NCBI GenBank assembly: GCA_937926145.1
Contig: CALANW010000012.1
Location: 1-61,841, forward strand
Source of the DNA: an uncultured Ruminococcus sp.
Lineage (GTDB): Bacteria > Bacillota > Clostridia > Oscillospirales > Ruminococcaceae
DNA length: 61,841 nt
Reading direction: 5' to 3'
Both the position numbers and the translations under genes were made by a program. Below are positions 43,275 through 52,292 of this stretch, one piece after another. Below the pieces are notes generated by a model. It searched no databases. It had not been told where the DNA came from and saw nothing but the letters and a program-made list of their open reading frames with translations. Numbering within the stretch: position 1 is the stretch's first letter; each line of letters opens with the position of its first letter.

Positions 43275-44940
43275 TCAGTATTCCATTCTGCCGAGAACAG
43301 CTTCAAGCTCTTCTGCGGAATCACGAATTAGTCGGTTGTTCTGCGTTTTCAGCGCACTCTGAAACCTGCTCAAAAATTCGCTGATAAGATTTCTTTCTTC
43401 GGGAAGTGCTTCTTCAAACATTCTCTCCGCACGGGCGATGAGCAGTCGATTTTCTTCCTTATCGGCAGGACTTATTTTGAGTTTTTCCATCTTTGCAAGA
43501 GCGATTTTGACATCCGGGTCACTCATAGTGCTGCTCCTGCTGAGTATGACTTTATTAAAATGTTTGCCATCTGCAATGGTATCAACGTCAACGACAAGAA
43601 TACCGTTTATATCGTATGTCATTCGCACTGAACATGTTGGCTGTCCTCTTCCCGCCGCAGGGTGCGCTACCTCCAACTCTCCGAGAAAAAGATTTCTGTC
43701 AGGGATACGGCTTTCGCCCTGATAAAATTTGAACCGTCCTCTTGTCTGACCTTCATGTGCTGCGCAGTACAATTCCACACGACTTGTCGGAAGCGGTGAA
43801 TTCCGTTCGATGATAAAACTCATTACCTGTTCGCCAGATTCTTCATCAAGCACATTTGTGCCAAGAGAAAAAGGACATATATCCGTCAGGATTATATCTT
43901 TCAGCTTGTCGTTTCTGTCCTTTATGCCTGCAAAAATACCTGCACCCTCCGCAATAGCAGTATCAGGGTCAATATCCGTGCAGGGTTTCTTTCCCGTTAT
44001 CTTTTCAATAAAAGCCTGAACCGTTGGCATTTTGCATGAACCGCCAACAAGGATAACATCGTCTATTTAAACGACTGTCATGAAGAGCCTTTCTGATAGG
44101 CAAAGCGACCTTTTCGAATATAGCCGAAGATATTTCTATCAGTTTATTGTTGTCAAGAGTCATTGAATACTGCTTGTTTCCAATATTGGCTATCATCATT
44201 GCCACCGGTATTTGTGTAAGACTTATTTTACAGTCTTCCGCAAGCTTGTATATCTTGGCTTTGTCATCGAGGGATAAAGCATTCATTTCAAGTCCATTCA
44301 CCTTGCAGAAATACTGGGCAACAGCATCATTGAAGTCCTTTCCGCCAAGGTGATTATTGCCCGCGACCGCGAGTATCTCCATAACACTGTCAAAGGAATC
44401 AACTATAGAAATATCGAGAGTTCCGCCGCCAAAATCCACTATCATATATGTACCGTCTTCAAATCCGTGACGTGCCTGATATGCAAGAGCGGCGGCAGAC
44501 GGTTCATTTACAAGCCTTTCAACATTTATGCCAGAAAGCTTTGCCGCAAGCTTTGTGGCATTTCGGCAGTTATCATCAAAATATGCAGGAACGCTGATCA
44601 CAGCCTCAGTTATCTCTTCACCAAGGTATCTTTCCGCATCTTCCTTTATTTTTCTCAGCACAAGCGAAGAAAGTTCTTCCGGAGAGAATATCTTTCCGCC
44701 AAGAACTATATCCTTCCTCAATCCCATTGAACGCTTAAATTCCGCAGCTGTTTTATTCGGATGCGAAATAAGACGTTCCTTGGCAATACGTCCGACCAGC
44801 ACCTCTCCATTGTCATCAACGCTGACCACGGAAGGCGTATAATTATCCCCCAACGAATTTTTTATGATCTCTGTCCCGCCGTTTCTGTAACATACTGCAA
44901 GGCTGTTTGTTGTTCCAAGATCAATTCCGATGATAGCCAT
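43275..44940 (-). pseudogene. Hsp70 (DnaK-like) gene with a frameshift
   Basis: Two overlapping frames together make a complete Hsp70-like protein of about 550 residues. The first part has the ATPase start IGIDLGTTNSLAV, then ISVPAYFDDNCRNATKLAA and YMIVDFGGGTLDISIVDS. It breaks near 44062-44070, within DSRLN, where the next block DDVILVGGSCKMP continues in another frame; the second part has the substrate-binding domain with LTDICPFSLGTNV and ends LGRMEY. The ATG at 44940 follows GGGGGTAAAA. A T-TTA-AAT heptamer lies at the break, but a -1 slip there meets TAG. A sequencing error or a real lesion are the likeliest causes. It is smaller than housekeeping DnaK. Confidence 0.8.
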
Positions 44941-44989
44941 TTTTACCCCCAATGTTTTTGTTTTGTTTTTGTCATTTTAAGTGTATCTA

Positions 44990-45091
44990 ATACTAATTTT
45001 TAATCAAAGTGTAGACAAAAAATCTGCGCAAAAGCCATATATTCGAGCTTTTACTTGATTTTTTGTACACTTTGAGTTTAAAAATTAGTAT
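44990..45091. mobile_element. MITE-like element, family A copy 2
   Basis: It starts ATACTAATTTTTAATCAAAG and ends with TTTAAAAATTAGTAT. Inner parts GTGTAGACAAAAAATC and GATTTTTTGTACAC continue the arms. The 102-bp element folds into one hairpin and has no ORF. It is a near-copy of the element at 57793-57911. Confidence 0.65.
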
Positions 45092-45299
45092 AAATCAATA
45101 TTTCTGCTGCTTTAAAATAAGCTCTTATTAAGTATTTCCCTAATTATACCACATTTTACAACGCTATACAATATATAGATTAACAAAATTATGAAATAGA
45201 AACATATTTATTCAAAATTCGCCGCTGACTCAACTATCTCTTCCCCTAACCTCCGTTGATTTTGCTTGCAGATGTACCCCAAATGTAGTTTTTCTTTCC

Positions 45300-45328
45300 T
45301 TGACAAACCCCGAAACCGATGATAAAAT
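45300..45328 (+). promoter_or_regulatory. Promoter of the TetR regulator gene
   Basis: TTGACA, 17 bases, TAAAAT; 37 bp before the ATG. Confidence 0.7.
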
Positions 45329-45364
45329 AATAACAGCCTGAAAAAGAAAGGACGGTCGGGAACA

Positions 45365-45925
45365 ATGTCACAGGTAACGAAACGCGCGCTTGAAGCTTCG
45401 CTGAAAAATCTGCTGCTGAAAAAACCGCTTGAAAAGATAACTATCAACGACATCACCGAGGACTGCGGTATCAACCGTATGACCTTTTATTATCATTTCA
45501 AGGATATCTATGACCTTATCGAGTGGTGCTGCGTTGAGGACGCAAAAAAGGCTCTCGAGGGCAAAAAGACCTACGACACCTGGCAGCAGGGCTTTTTGCA
45601 GATTTTTGAAGCCGTTCTTGACAACAAGCCGTTCATTCTGAATGTTTACCACTCCGTCAGCCGTGAGCAGGTCGAAATTTACCTCTACAAGCTAACCTAC
45701 GATCTCCTTATCGGCGTTGTTGAAGAAAAATCCGCAGGAATGAACGTCCGTGATGAGGATAAAAAGTTCATCGCCGATTTTTACAAGTACGCCTTTGTCG
45801 GACTTATGCTCGACTGGGTGAAGCGAGGAATGAAAGACGACCCTCACGAAATGATCGACGATCTTTCCGTTGTTATGAGCGGAAATGTCACAGCTGCGCT
45901 TGAACGATTTAAGACGAACAAATAA
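45365..45925 (+). CDS. TetR-family transcriptional regulator
   Basis: The 186-residue protein has an N-terminal helix-turn-helix, with INDITEDCGINRMTFYYHF at residues 26-44, and a helical C-terminal ligand/dimer domain that resembles the DhaS/TetR_C_8 group. It lies 190 bp before the oleate hydratase gene on the same strand and is separated from it by a hairpin and a new promoter. A role in sensing fatty acids and controlling ohyA is inferred from position. Confidence 0.9.
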   Translation: MSQVTKRALEASLKNLLLKKPLEKITINDITEDCGINRMTFYYHFKDIYDLIEWCCVEDAKKALEGKKTYDTWQQGFLQIFEAVLDNKPFILNVYHSVSREQVEIYLYKLTYDLLIGVVEEKSAGMNVRDEDKKFIADFYKYAFVGLMLDWVKRGMKDDPHEMIDDLSVVMSGNVTAALERFKTNK

Positions 45926-45980
45926 TTCTTATCAAAAAATTTTTATCAAAATTACTCAAATGATAAAAAAATAATCTGTT

Positions 45981-46016
45981 TTGCCCCTTTGATAAAGAAC
46001 TTATCAGAGGGGCATT
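45981..46016 (+). terminator. Terminator after the TetR regulator gene
   Basis: GCCCCTTTGATAA pairs with TTATCAGAGGGGC around AGAAC, followed by ATTTCTGTTTATT. Its inner TGATAA...TTATCA could also act as an operator. Confidence 0.7.
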
Positions 46017-46024
46017 TCTGTTTA

Positions 46025-46053
46025 TTGAAAAAAATTTCACTTTGAGATAATAT
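46025..46053 (+). promoter_or_regulatory. Promoter of the oleate hydratase gene
   Basis: TTGAAA, 17 bases, TAATAT; about 60 bp before the ATG at 46117. Confidence 0.65.
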
Positions 46054-46116
46054 ATAGTTACCGAAAGGGAAAACTACATTTAAGACCTAACATAAAATCT
46101 TTCAGGAGGTAATCTT

Positions 46117-47892
46117 ATGTATTATTCAAGCGGAAATTACGAAGCATTTGCAAGACCTTTGAAGCCCGAGGGCGTTGACGGAAAGTCAGCATATATCGTA
46201 GGAAGCGGTCTTGCCGCTCTGACAGCAGCCTGCTACCTTGTCCGTGACGGACAGATGAAAGGCGAACACGTTCATATCCTTGAAAAAGAGCAGATCGCAG
46301 GCGGCGCTTGCGACGGCTGGAAGTTCGAGAACGTCGGCTATGTTATGAGAGGCGGACGTGAAATGGACAACCACTTTGAGGTAATGTGGGACTTGTTCCG
46401 CTCGATACCGTCTATCGAAACAGAGGGCGTTTCCGTCCTCGATGAATACTACTGGCTCAACAAGGCTGACCCGAACTATTCACTCTGCCGTGCGACCGTG
46501 AACAGAGGCGAGGATGCTCACACAGACGGAAAATTCGACATCTCCGACAAGGGCGCAATGGAGATAATGAAGCTCTTCTTCACACCGAATGAGGAACTCC
46601 AGAACAAGCGCATCACCGATGTTTTCGATGACGAAGTCCTCAACTCGAACTTCTGGCTCTATTGGCGCACGATGTTCGCATTCGAGAACTGGCACAGCGC
46701 ACTCGAAATGAAGCTTTATATCCAGCGTTTCATTCATCATATCGGCGGACTTCCCGACTTCAAGGCTCTCCGCTTCACAAAGTATAACCAGTATGAATCA
46801 ATGATACTCCCTATGGTGAAGTACCTCGAAAGCTTCGGCGTTCAGTTCCACTTCGGCGTAAAGGTAGTGAACGTTGAATTCGACTGCACACCCGAACGCA
46901 AGCAGGCAACACGCATCGATGTTATCCGCGACGGTAACGAGGAGTCTATCGACCTTACCGAAAACGACCTCGTGTTCATCACCAACGGCGGCTGCGTTGA
47001 GAACTCCTCTATCGGCAGCCAGAACACACCTGCTCCTTATAATTATGAGATAAAAAAAGGCGGCGGCTGGGATATGTGGAAAAAGATCGCCGCACAGGAT
47101 CCGTCATTCGGTCACCCCGATAAGTTCTGCTCCGACCCTGAACAGACAAACTGGATGAGCGCAACCGTCACAACTCTCGACCAGCGCATTATCCCTTATA
47201 TCAAGAATATATGCAAGCGTGACCCGTTCTCCGGCAAGGTCGTAACGGGCGGCATCGTAACCGCTAAGGATTCATCGTGGCTCTTAAGCTGGACTATAAA
47301 CCGTCAGCCGCAGTTCAGAAGCCAGCCCAAGGATCAGTGCCTTGTTTGGGTATATGCTCTCTTCTCCGATAAGATCGGCGACTATGTAAAGAAGCCGATG
47401 CGTGACTGCACAGGTAAAGAGATCTGTATGGAATGGCTCTATCATATCGGCGTTCCCGAGAATGAGATCGAAGACCTCGCCGAACACAGCGCAAACACTG
47501 TTCCGTGTATGATGCCTTATATCACAGCATTCTTTATGCCCCGTGAGTACGGCGACCGCCCCGATGTTGTTCCTCAGGGTGCAGTTAACTTCGCATTCCT
47601 CGGACAGTTCGCAGAAACAAAGCGTGATACTATCTTCACTACCGAGTATTCGATGCGTACAGGTATGGAAGCAGTTTACACTCTCCTCAATATCGACAGA
47701 GGCGTACCCGAAGTATGGGGAAGCGTTTATGATATCCGTGCATTGCTCGATGCAACCGTAAAGCTTCGTGACGGCAAAAAGATCACCGACATGGACTATA
47801 ACCTTATCGAAAGATTTGCACTCAAAAAGCTCCTCGAAAAGATCAAGGGAACGGACGTTGAGAAGATACTCAAGGAATATAATGTTATCTGA
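46117..47892 (+). CDS. ohyA: Oleate hydratase (myosin-cross-reactive antigen family)
   Basis: FAD-dependent hydratase that adds water across the cis-9 double bond of oleic and similar fatty acids, giving 10-hydroxystearic acid. The 591-residue length matches the family. The FAD-binding start is YIVGSGLAALTAACYL at residues 26-41, and ILEKEQIAGGACDGW and VMRGGREMDNHFE follow near residues 53-90. Family members detoxify unsaturated fatty acids, which hurt gut bacteria. It has its own promoter and a ribosome site AGGAGGTAATCTT, and a strong terminator follows. The upstream TetR gene suggests control by fatty acids. Confidence 0.96.
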   Translation: MYYSSGNYEAFARPLKPEGVDGKSAYIVGSGLAALTAACYLVRDGQMKGEHVHILEKEQIAGGACDGWKFENVGYVMRGGREMDNHFEVMWDLFRSIPSIETEGVSVLDEYYWLNKADPNYSLCRATVNRGEDAHTDGKFDISDKGAMEIMKLFFTPNEELQNKRITDVFDDEVLNSNFWLYWRTMFAFENWHSALEMKLYIQRFIHHIGGLPDFKALRFTKYNQYESMILPMVKYLESFGVQFHFGVKVVNVEFDCTPERKQATRIDVIRDGNEESIDLTENDLVFITNGGCVENSSIGSQNTPAPYNYEIKKGGGWDMWKKIAAQDPSFGHPDKFCSDPEQTNWMSATVTTLDQRIIPYIKNICKRDPFSGKVVTGGIVTAKDSSWLLSWTINRQPQFRSQPKDQCLVWVYALFSDKIGDYVKKPMRDCTGKEICMEWLYHIGVPENEIEDLAEHSANTVPCMMPYITAFFMPREYGDRPDVVPQGAVNFAFLGQFAETKRDTIFTTEYSMRTGMEAVYTLLNIDRGVPEVWGSVYDIRALLDATVKLRDGKKITDMDYNLIERFALKKLLEKIKGTDVEKILKEYNVI

Positions 47893-47910
47893 AACAGATA
47901 AAATATTAAA

Positions 47911-47948
47911 ATGCTGCCTGCAGTTCAAAACTGCAGGCAGCATTTTTT
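47911..47948. terminator. Terminator between ohyA and the sensor kinase
   Basis: ATGCTGCCTGCAGTT pairs with AACTGCAGGCAGCAT followed by TTTTTT. The genes converge, so it may serve both. Confidence 0.9.
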
Positions 47949-49242
47949 AATTTACCTTAATACCAACATCAAGCACGAACACCCCGTCTTTGCAGGAGAT
48001 ATTAAACTCACCGTCATACTTTTCGACTGTCCTGCGAATGTTGTAAAGTCCGATACCGTGAGCGTTTTTGTCCTCCTTGGAGGTCTGAACGGCATTGTTG
48101 ACGATATTCACATTCTCCGCAGTCGGATTTGATATGGTTATGAACTGAATGTGCTTTACATAGCTGCATTTTACCGAAATTATCTTCGGCTCGCCGTCTG
48201 TAAGCTTTGCGCAGGCTTCGAGGGCATTGTCGAGAGCGTTCGCAAACATCGTGCAGACATCGACCGCAGGGATATCTTCATAAACTATGCCCTGAAAACG
48301 CAGTTCTGCGCCAATGCTCTCTGCGGCTTCGGATTTATCGGCAAGAATAGCATTTACAATAGCATTTCCCGAGGAAAATTCCCTGCCCGAAGCTGTCTGT
48401 CGGAGCGTTATAGTACGGATATAGTCCTTTGCTTCGTCATATTCTCCGCCGTCAAGCAATCCCTGAACGCAGAGCAGATGATTTTTATAGTCGTGGCGGA
48501 AGTTGCGAAGCTCGTTATTGAGCTTGTCAGCTTTTTTATAGTAATCGACTTGGATATTCACCTGCTTTTCGAGCATCGACGAAACATTTTCAAGATACAC
48601 TTTAGATATGCAGTAAAAAACGAGCGAATTTATAATGAATATCAGCAGAACTATGCTTATCACCGTGAAAGCCCGGCTCAGCGTCACCTGAACGCGGATA
48701 TTGGTTATCGTCAGCAGGCTTTCTATCAATCCGCCGCTGAAAAACAGCGCAAGCAGTATCAGAACATAAATATGCTTCGGTATCACATCGAACCGTCGGA
48801 ACGCGTTCTGCCCTTTGTCTATCTTATGTATGGCGAGAAAAAGCAGAACACCGTTTATCAGCGAGATCACCGACTTTATATACTTGGAAGAATAATCCTC
48901 GCGGAAAATGCTCACCGCACATTCGGCGAGCGAAAGAAGAAGTGAATCCGCCGAAAGATACATCAGCACGATATAAACGGTTCGGATCACTCCGCTGCCC
49001 GATGCTCTTTTTACGCACAAAAACAGACAGATATATGTCGCCGCCAGCAGGAAAATATCGATCAGCGGCTTCATCATAGCGTTACAGATAAAAGTATATA
49101 CCGCCGATAAAATAATATATATCGCAGGCAGGATATATCCGCGCTTCCCTCTGCGGTCGGTCACAAGCTCGGCAAGCCTGCACGAATTATGCACGGTCAA
49201 AAATGCCGCAGCGGTGTGCATAAAAGTCAGAAAATATATCAT
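47947..49242 (-). CDS. AgrC/ComD-like sensor histidine kinase
   Basis: The 431-residue kinase has six or seven membrane spans in the first 210 residues and a GHKL-type kinase part. The phospho-accepting box is FRHDYKNHL near residue 250, the ATP-binding N box reads NALDNALEAC, and HGIGLYNIRRTV completes the site. This is the architecture of peptide-pheromone receptors in Firmicutes. It overlaps the response-regulator gene by four bases. No AgrB-type processing protease is present; the peptide signal may be direct. It faces ohyA but is not linked to it. Confidence 0.9.
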   Translation of the reverse strand: MIYFLTFMHTAAAFLTVHNSCRLAELVTDRRGKRGYILPAIYIILSAVYTFICNAMMKPLIDIFLLAATYICLFLCVKRASGSGVIRTVYIVLMYLSADSLLLSLAECAVSIFREDYSSKYIKSVISLINGVLLFLAIHKIDKGQNAFRRFDVIPKHIYVLILLALFFSGGLIESLLTITNIRVQVTLSRAFTVISIVLLIFIINSLVFYCISKVYLENVSSMLEKQVNIQVDYYKKADKLNNELRNFRHDYKNHLLCVQGLLDGGEYDEAKDYIRTITLRQTASGREFSSGNAIVNAILADKSEAAESIGAELRFQGIVYEDIPAVDVCTMFANALDNALEACAKLTDGEPKIISVKCSYVKHIQFITISNPTAENVNIVNNAVQTSKEDKNAHGIGLYNIRRTVEKYDGEFNISCKDGVFVLDVGIKVN

Positions 49243-49958
49243 ACCGTCAGCTCCCTTTTGCCGTGTTTGAGGAAAGCCATATATTTTTTCTGGAAATCAA
49301 AGTGCTTCGTTTTCGTAAGCAAAGCGCGCTCGCCGTTTTCAAAAACTATCTCCGTCCGCGAATAATTCTCCACATAATTCATATTCACGAGATATGAGCG
49401 GTGCGAACGGTAGAAAAAGTCTGACTTTACCGACTTTGCCAACTCGGAAAGTGTGCTTCTGTACAAATAGCAGCCATTCTCGGTGACAATTCTGCAATAG
49501 GTGTTGTCGGCTTCGGCATAAACAATGTCACATTCGGGTATGCGCTTCATACGGTCATTCTCTTCATCACAAGCAAGGATATATTCCGTGGAATTATACT
49601 TTTCCATAAACGAATCGAGCGCTTCACAAAGCTCTTCAAAGTCAAGCGGCTTGACAAGGAAACGGTGCGTCTGTACGCGCAGACTGCCAAAGACCGCATC
49701 GGGACAGCTGCTGATAAATATAACTGTGGTCTTGTCATTCCGTTTGCGAAGCCTGTCAACGGTGTCTATGCCGTTGATGCTGCTCATCTGGTAATCCATA
49801 AAAATAAGATCGAACTCGATATCGCTCGCCAGCAGCTGATCCCCCGACGAAAAATCCGAATAGGCAAAGTCAAATCCGAATTTTGCCGCGTATTTGTCCA
49901 GCTGCGCTCTCAGTTCGCCACGGAAGAACTTTTCATCATCGCAAATTGCTATCCTCAT
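49239..49958 (-). CDS. LytTR-type response regulator
   Basis: The 239-residue regulator has an N-terminal receiver with DD at 7-8 and the phosphorylated Asp55 in LIFMDYQMS, and a C-terminal LytTR DNA-binding domain (about 130-235) with the pattern DIVYAEADNTYCRIV and YRSHRSYLVNM. LytTR proteins bind paired direct repeats. The in-frame start at 49994 would add 12 residues; ATG at 49958 with GGGCGGTGA is preferred. A divergent promoter with two repeats 22 bp apart lies at 50064-50103, in front of a tiny peptide gene. Confidence 0.92.
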   Translation of the reverse strand: MRIAICDDEKFFRGELRAQLDKYAAKFGFDFAYSDFSSGDQLLASDIEFDLIFMDYQMSSINGIDTVDRLRKRNDKTTVIFISSCPDAVFGSLRVQTHRFLVKPLDFEELCEALDSFMEKYNSTEYILACDEENDRMKRIPECDIVYAEADNTYCRIVTENGCYLYRSTLSELAKSVKSDFFYRSHRSYLVNMNYVENYSRTEIVFENGERALLTKTKHFDFQKKYMAFLKHGKRELTV

Positions 49959-50063
49959 ATTCACCGCCCCGTTCTGACCATAAATTTTTTCCAATAATAT
50001 TATATCACAAAAACGTTAAATTTTCAATATTTTTCCGCTTCACATAAAAAAACGGGGTCTTAA

Positions 50064-50103
50064 CTCGATTTTCGTTTAAAATTATCTCGATACGATGTAT
50101 CTT
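50064..50103 (+). promoter_or_regulatory. Promoter with direct repeats before the small peptide gene
   Basis: Two CTCGAT copies start at 50064 and 50086, 22 bp apart and so on the same face of the helix, which is how LytTR regulators bind. A TATCTT at 50098-50103 could be a -10 element. It lies 33 bp before the 14-residue ORF. Binding by the neighbouring regulator is inference. Confidence 0.55.
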
Positions 50104-50135
50104 ATTTACAATAAATTACATTGGAGGTAAGAGAT

Positions 50136-50180
50136 ATGTGGCGTGAAATCATGGATATCCTCAACAAGATCTTTGGCTAA
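50136..50180 (+). CDS. Fourteen-residue amphipathic peptide
   Basis: The ORF MWREIMDILNKIFG has a very good ribosome site (TGGAGGTAAGAGAT) seven to ten bases before the ATG. The residues form an amphipathic helix with hydrophobic Met/Trp/Ile/Leu/Phe on one face and charged residues on the other, like phenol-soluble modulins or delta-toxin of staphylococci. It has no leader or processing sequence. It lies divergent from an AgrC/LytTR pair and behind a repeat-bearing promoter, so it could be the signal or the output of that system. Too short to detect by homology. Confidence 0.6.
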   Translation: MWREIMDILNKIFG

Positions 50181-50224
50181 TGCTGATTTTTGATCAAAGT
50201 ACAGACAAATGTATTGATCAGCGT
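50180..50224. repeat. Family A repeat remnant
   Basis: GCTGATTTTTGATCAAAGTA and following bases match the end of the family A elements (ACTAATTTTTAATCAAAGTG) at about 23 of 28 positions. It begins directly at the peptide stop codon, so a solo or decayed copy probably landed there. Confidence 0.4.
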
Positions 50225-50249
50225 TTCCTTAGTATAAGGCGGTGGCAGT

Positions 50250-50672
50250 TTGGTAATTGAACATCAGACATTGACAGCGGAAAAAGTGCTTTCGCATTGT
50301 GCAGATGTCAGCGATGATCTCGTTCCGCAGATGTTAAGGGGGATAAAGGAGAATATCTCCGTCCTCAAGTTCGATATCTGCGGCGATATCATTGTTGCAA
50401 AGCGGAACGACGGAACAGAATTTCTTGTTCCGATCAACAGGGAGTTCCTCTCGAATGAGCATTACAGCTTCAAAGAACGTGTGATGCTCGTCAATGCAGC
50501 AAGGCTTAGGCACTACGGCAGCTTCGGAACAATACGGAAAAGCATTGCCGAACTCAATAACTATATCGAAAAAAATTCGCTCACCCCGATAACCGCACCG
50601 TACATTGTCGAACGCGATCCCTCCGACAATGCCTACGATATTTATATCGGCATAAGCGAAAATATTGTGTAA
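50250..50672 (+). CDS. Hypothetical protein
   Basis: The 140-residue product starts with TTG, preceded by AAGGCGGTGG. It has a mixed alpha/beta composition with a PINREFLSNEHYSFKERV stretch and ends in PSDNAYDIYIGISENIV, which faintly resembles the end of a GyrI-like ligand domain. I do not recognise the family. It is followed by a good terminator and is transcribed in the same direction as the small peptide gene, with the repeat remnant between. Confidence 0.6.
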   Translation: MVIEHQTLTAEKVLSHCADVSDDLVPQMLRGIKENISVLKFDICGDIIVAKRNDGTEFLVPINREFLSNEHYSFKERVMLVNAARLRHYGSFGTIRKSIAELNNYIEKNSLTPITAPYIVERDPSDNAYDIYIGISENIV

Positions 50673-50683
50673 CAGTATAATTA

Positions 50684-50728
50684 ATACCCTCACTGTTCAA
50701 TGCGAACGGCGAGGGTATTGTTTTTTTT
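50684..50728 (+). terminator. Terminator after the hypothetical gene
   Basis: TACCCTC pairs with GAGGGTA across a 19-base loop, followed by TTGTTTTTTTT. Confidence 0.75.
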
Positions 50729-50751
50729 CGATAAGCGCCTTGAGCGAATCA

Positions 50752-51636
50752 TCATTGCTGTTTTGTCCGTGCTTTCACCAGCTCGCCGACCATTGCGCCG
50801 CCGATGATGAGCACCGCTCCGACCGCCTGCAAAGCCGTCATTCTTTCCCCGAGGAAAAGCGAAGCAAAAAGCACCGCCGAGAGCGGTTCAAGATATCCGC
50901 AGACAGCAACAGTCTGAACGGGCAGCTTTCCTATCGATGAAAAATAAAAATAGCAGCCTATCCCCGTGTTCACAATCCCGAGAATAAGTATCGGGACGAT
51001 GCTCTCACAGAGAATATCCACCAAAAAGCCTTGCTTTATGCCGATGAACACCGCCGCCGTCAGAAAGCTCACAAAAAGCTGGAGCATCGAATTTTCCAGA
51101 CCCTTTATGTCTGCCGCTTTCTTATTGAAAATGACCATAAAGGCATACATAACCGCCGACATAAATCCGCAGAAAATTCCCCACTTATTCAGCTCGCCCT
51201 CTGCATTACCGTTGACAAGAAAAATCCCTCCAAGCACGGCGGCAAAGCCTATAAGCTTCGGCGGAGTGAGCCTTTCCCCGAACAGTATCGGCGAAAGCAC
51301 CATTACGATGACAGAACCGCAGTAGTATGCAAGCGAAGCCACGCTCACACCTATCTGAGCATAAGCTTCATAGAGAAATATCCAGCTTGCGCCCATCGCG
51401 ATGCCCGATATCATAAGAAAGACCGACTGCTTTTTCTGCTTGTAAAAAGTAAATTTTCCACCCGTCAGCAGGAATATCGCTATGAGAAGCAGGCTGCCGA
51501 TAAATGTTCGCAGCAGGACTATCTCATAGCTTGAAAGGCTGATAAAGCTTGCGACAATTCCGTTCGAGCCGAACAGCAGCAGTGCAAGAATATATTTGAA
51601 ATAGCTCACACCGACCGAGCTTTTTTCGTCACCCAT
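50752..51636 (-). CDS. DMT-superfamily (EamA) transporter
   Basis: The 294-residue protein has ten membrane spans in two similar halves, as in the EamA group: the first half starts FKYILALLLFGSNGIVA, the second NKWGIFCGFMSAVMYAF. The GE near the end of each half (FGERLTPP and LGERMTALQ) is the family motif. Substrates of this group are amino acids, purines or drugs, and cannot be told here. It follows the YbaK gene by one base, so the pair is an operon. Confidence 0.9.
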   Translation of the reverse strand: MGDEKSSVGVSYFKYILALLLFGSNGIVASFISLSSYEIVLLRTFIGSLLLIAIFLLTGGKFTFYKQKKQSVFLMISGIAMGASWIFLYEAYAQIGVSVASLAYYCGSVIVMVLSPILFGERLTPPKLIGFAAVLGGIFLVNGNAEGELNKWGIFCGFMSAVMYAFMVIFNKKAADIKGLENSMLQLFVSFLTAAVFIGIKQGFLVDILCESIVPILILGIVNTGIGCYFYFSSIGKLPVQTVAVCGYLEPLSAVLFASLFLGERMTALQAVGAVLIIGGAMVGELVKARTKQQ

Positions 51637-51637
51637 T

Positions 51638-52177
51638 TTACACCCTCACCGTTTGAAGCTTATGACCCGTGTGCGGCAGGAACTTCTTTGTGATGTCGGC
51701 TGTCTTTATCTTCATATAACCCGTCGTAGTGCCGTCGCTGCAGCCGTAGTATTCTTCTTCAAGCACGTCCTTGTCGAAGATTATATTGACGTTCTTCGCC
51801 GTATCAAGCAGAGCGCTGAACACCGTAGCCGCTCCGACTACCGTTCCGAGCATCTCCGCCATAAGCTCCTTCGGCGCAAAGGAAACACGGGAAATTTCGA
51901 GCGCGTTTCCGAAATCCTTTGAGCGGAAAGGCTTATCTCCGCAGGTGATGAAAAGGTAAAATTCCGTTTGCTGACGGTTGCACAAAAACAGCGTTTTCAC
52001 CATTTTCATATTGAGCTTTTCATCGACCGCTTCGCAGTCCTCCATTGTGATAACTTCGTCCGTGTCAACACGCTCATAAGGTATCGAAAGCTCCTCCAAG
52101 GTGCGGTAGACCTTTTCCTGAAGCGGCGTTTTGAAAGCTTCGGGCGCTGTTGTTTTTATTTCGCTTACATTTATCAT
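51638..52177 (-). CDS. YbaK/EbsC-type aminoacyl-tRNA deacylase
   Basis: The 179-residue protein is the free-standing editing domain. It opens with PLQEKVYRTLEELSIPYERV, followed by KTLFLCNRQQTEFYLF near the conserved catalytic lysine position, and the strand SPFSAL-like GAATVFSALLDTAKN. It resembles ProX-type enzymes that hydrolyse Ala-tRNA(Pro), keeping proline codons accurate. The exact tRNA cannot be told by eye. It is the first gene of an operon with the DMT transporter and is divergent from the LysR regulator. Confidence 0.82.
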   Translation of the reverse strand: MINVSEIKTTAPEAFKTPLQEKVYRTLEELSIPYERVDTDEVITMEDCEAVDEKLNMKMVKTLFLCNRQQTEFYLFITCGDKPFRSKDFGNALEISRVSFAPKELMAEMLGTVVGAATVFSALLDTAKNVNIIFDKDVLEEEYYGCSDGTTTGYMKIKTADITKKFLPHTGHKLQTVRV

Positions 52178-52292
52178 TTTTATCAGAACTCTCCTTGATT
52201 TTTTTACTGTAATATTGTATCATAATGTTAAGTATTTGAAAAGCGAATGTTTCTCATATTATCTATAACAAAATCAGATAGAGGGAATTCCT

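Larger units (their letters stand above)
44941..45364. other. Intergenic region between Hsp70 and the TetR regulator
   Basis: Contains the family A repeat at 44990-45091, an AT-rich stretch, and the regulator promoter at 45300-45328. No gene is credible. Confidence 0.5.

Noticed and set aside
44062..44072. Programmed -1 frameshift at T-TTA-AAT in the Hsp70 gene
   Set aside because: The -1 frame meets TAG at once; the second part needs a +1 shift, and no stimulating structure is obvious.
42076..45364. Intact genomic island bounded by a tRNA-Pro duplication
   Set aside because: No copy of the tRNA 3' end is seen to the right within the window, so the island limits cannot be drawn.
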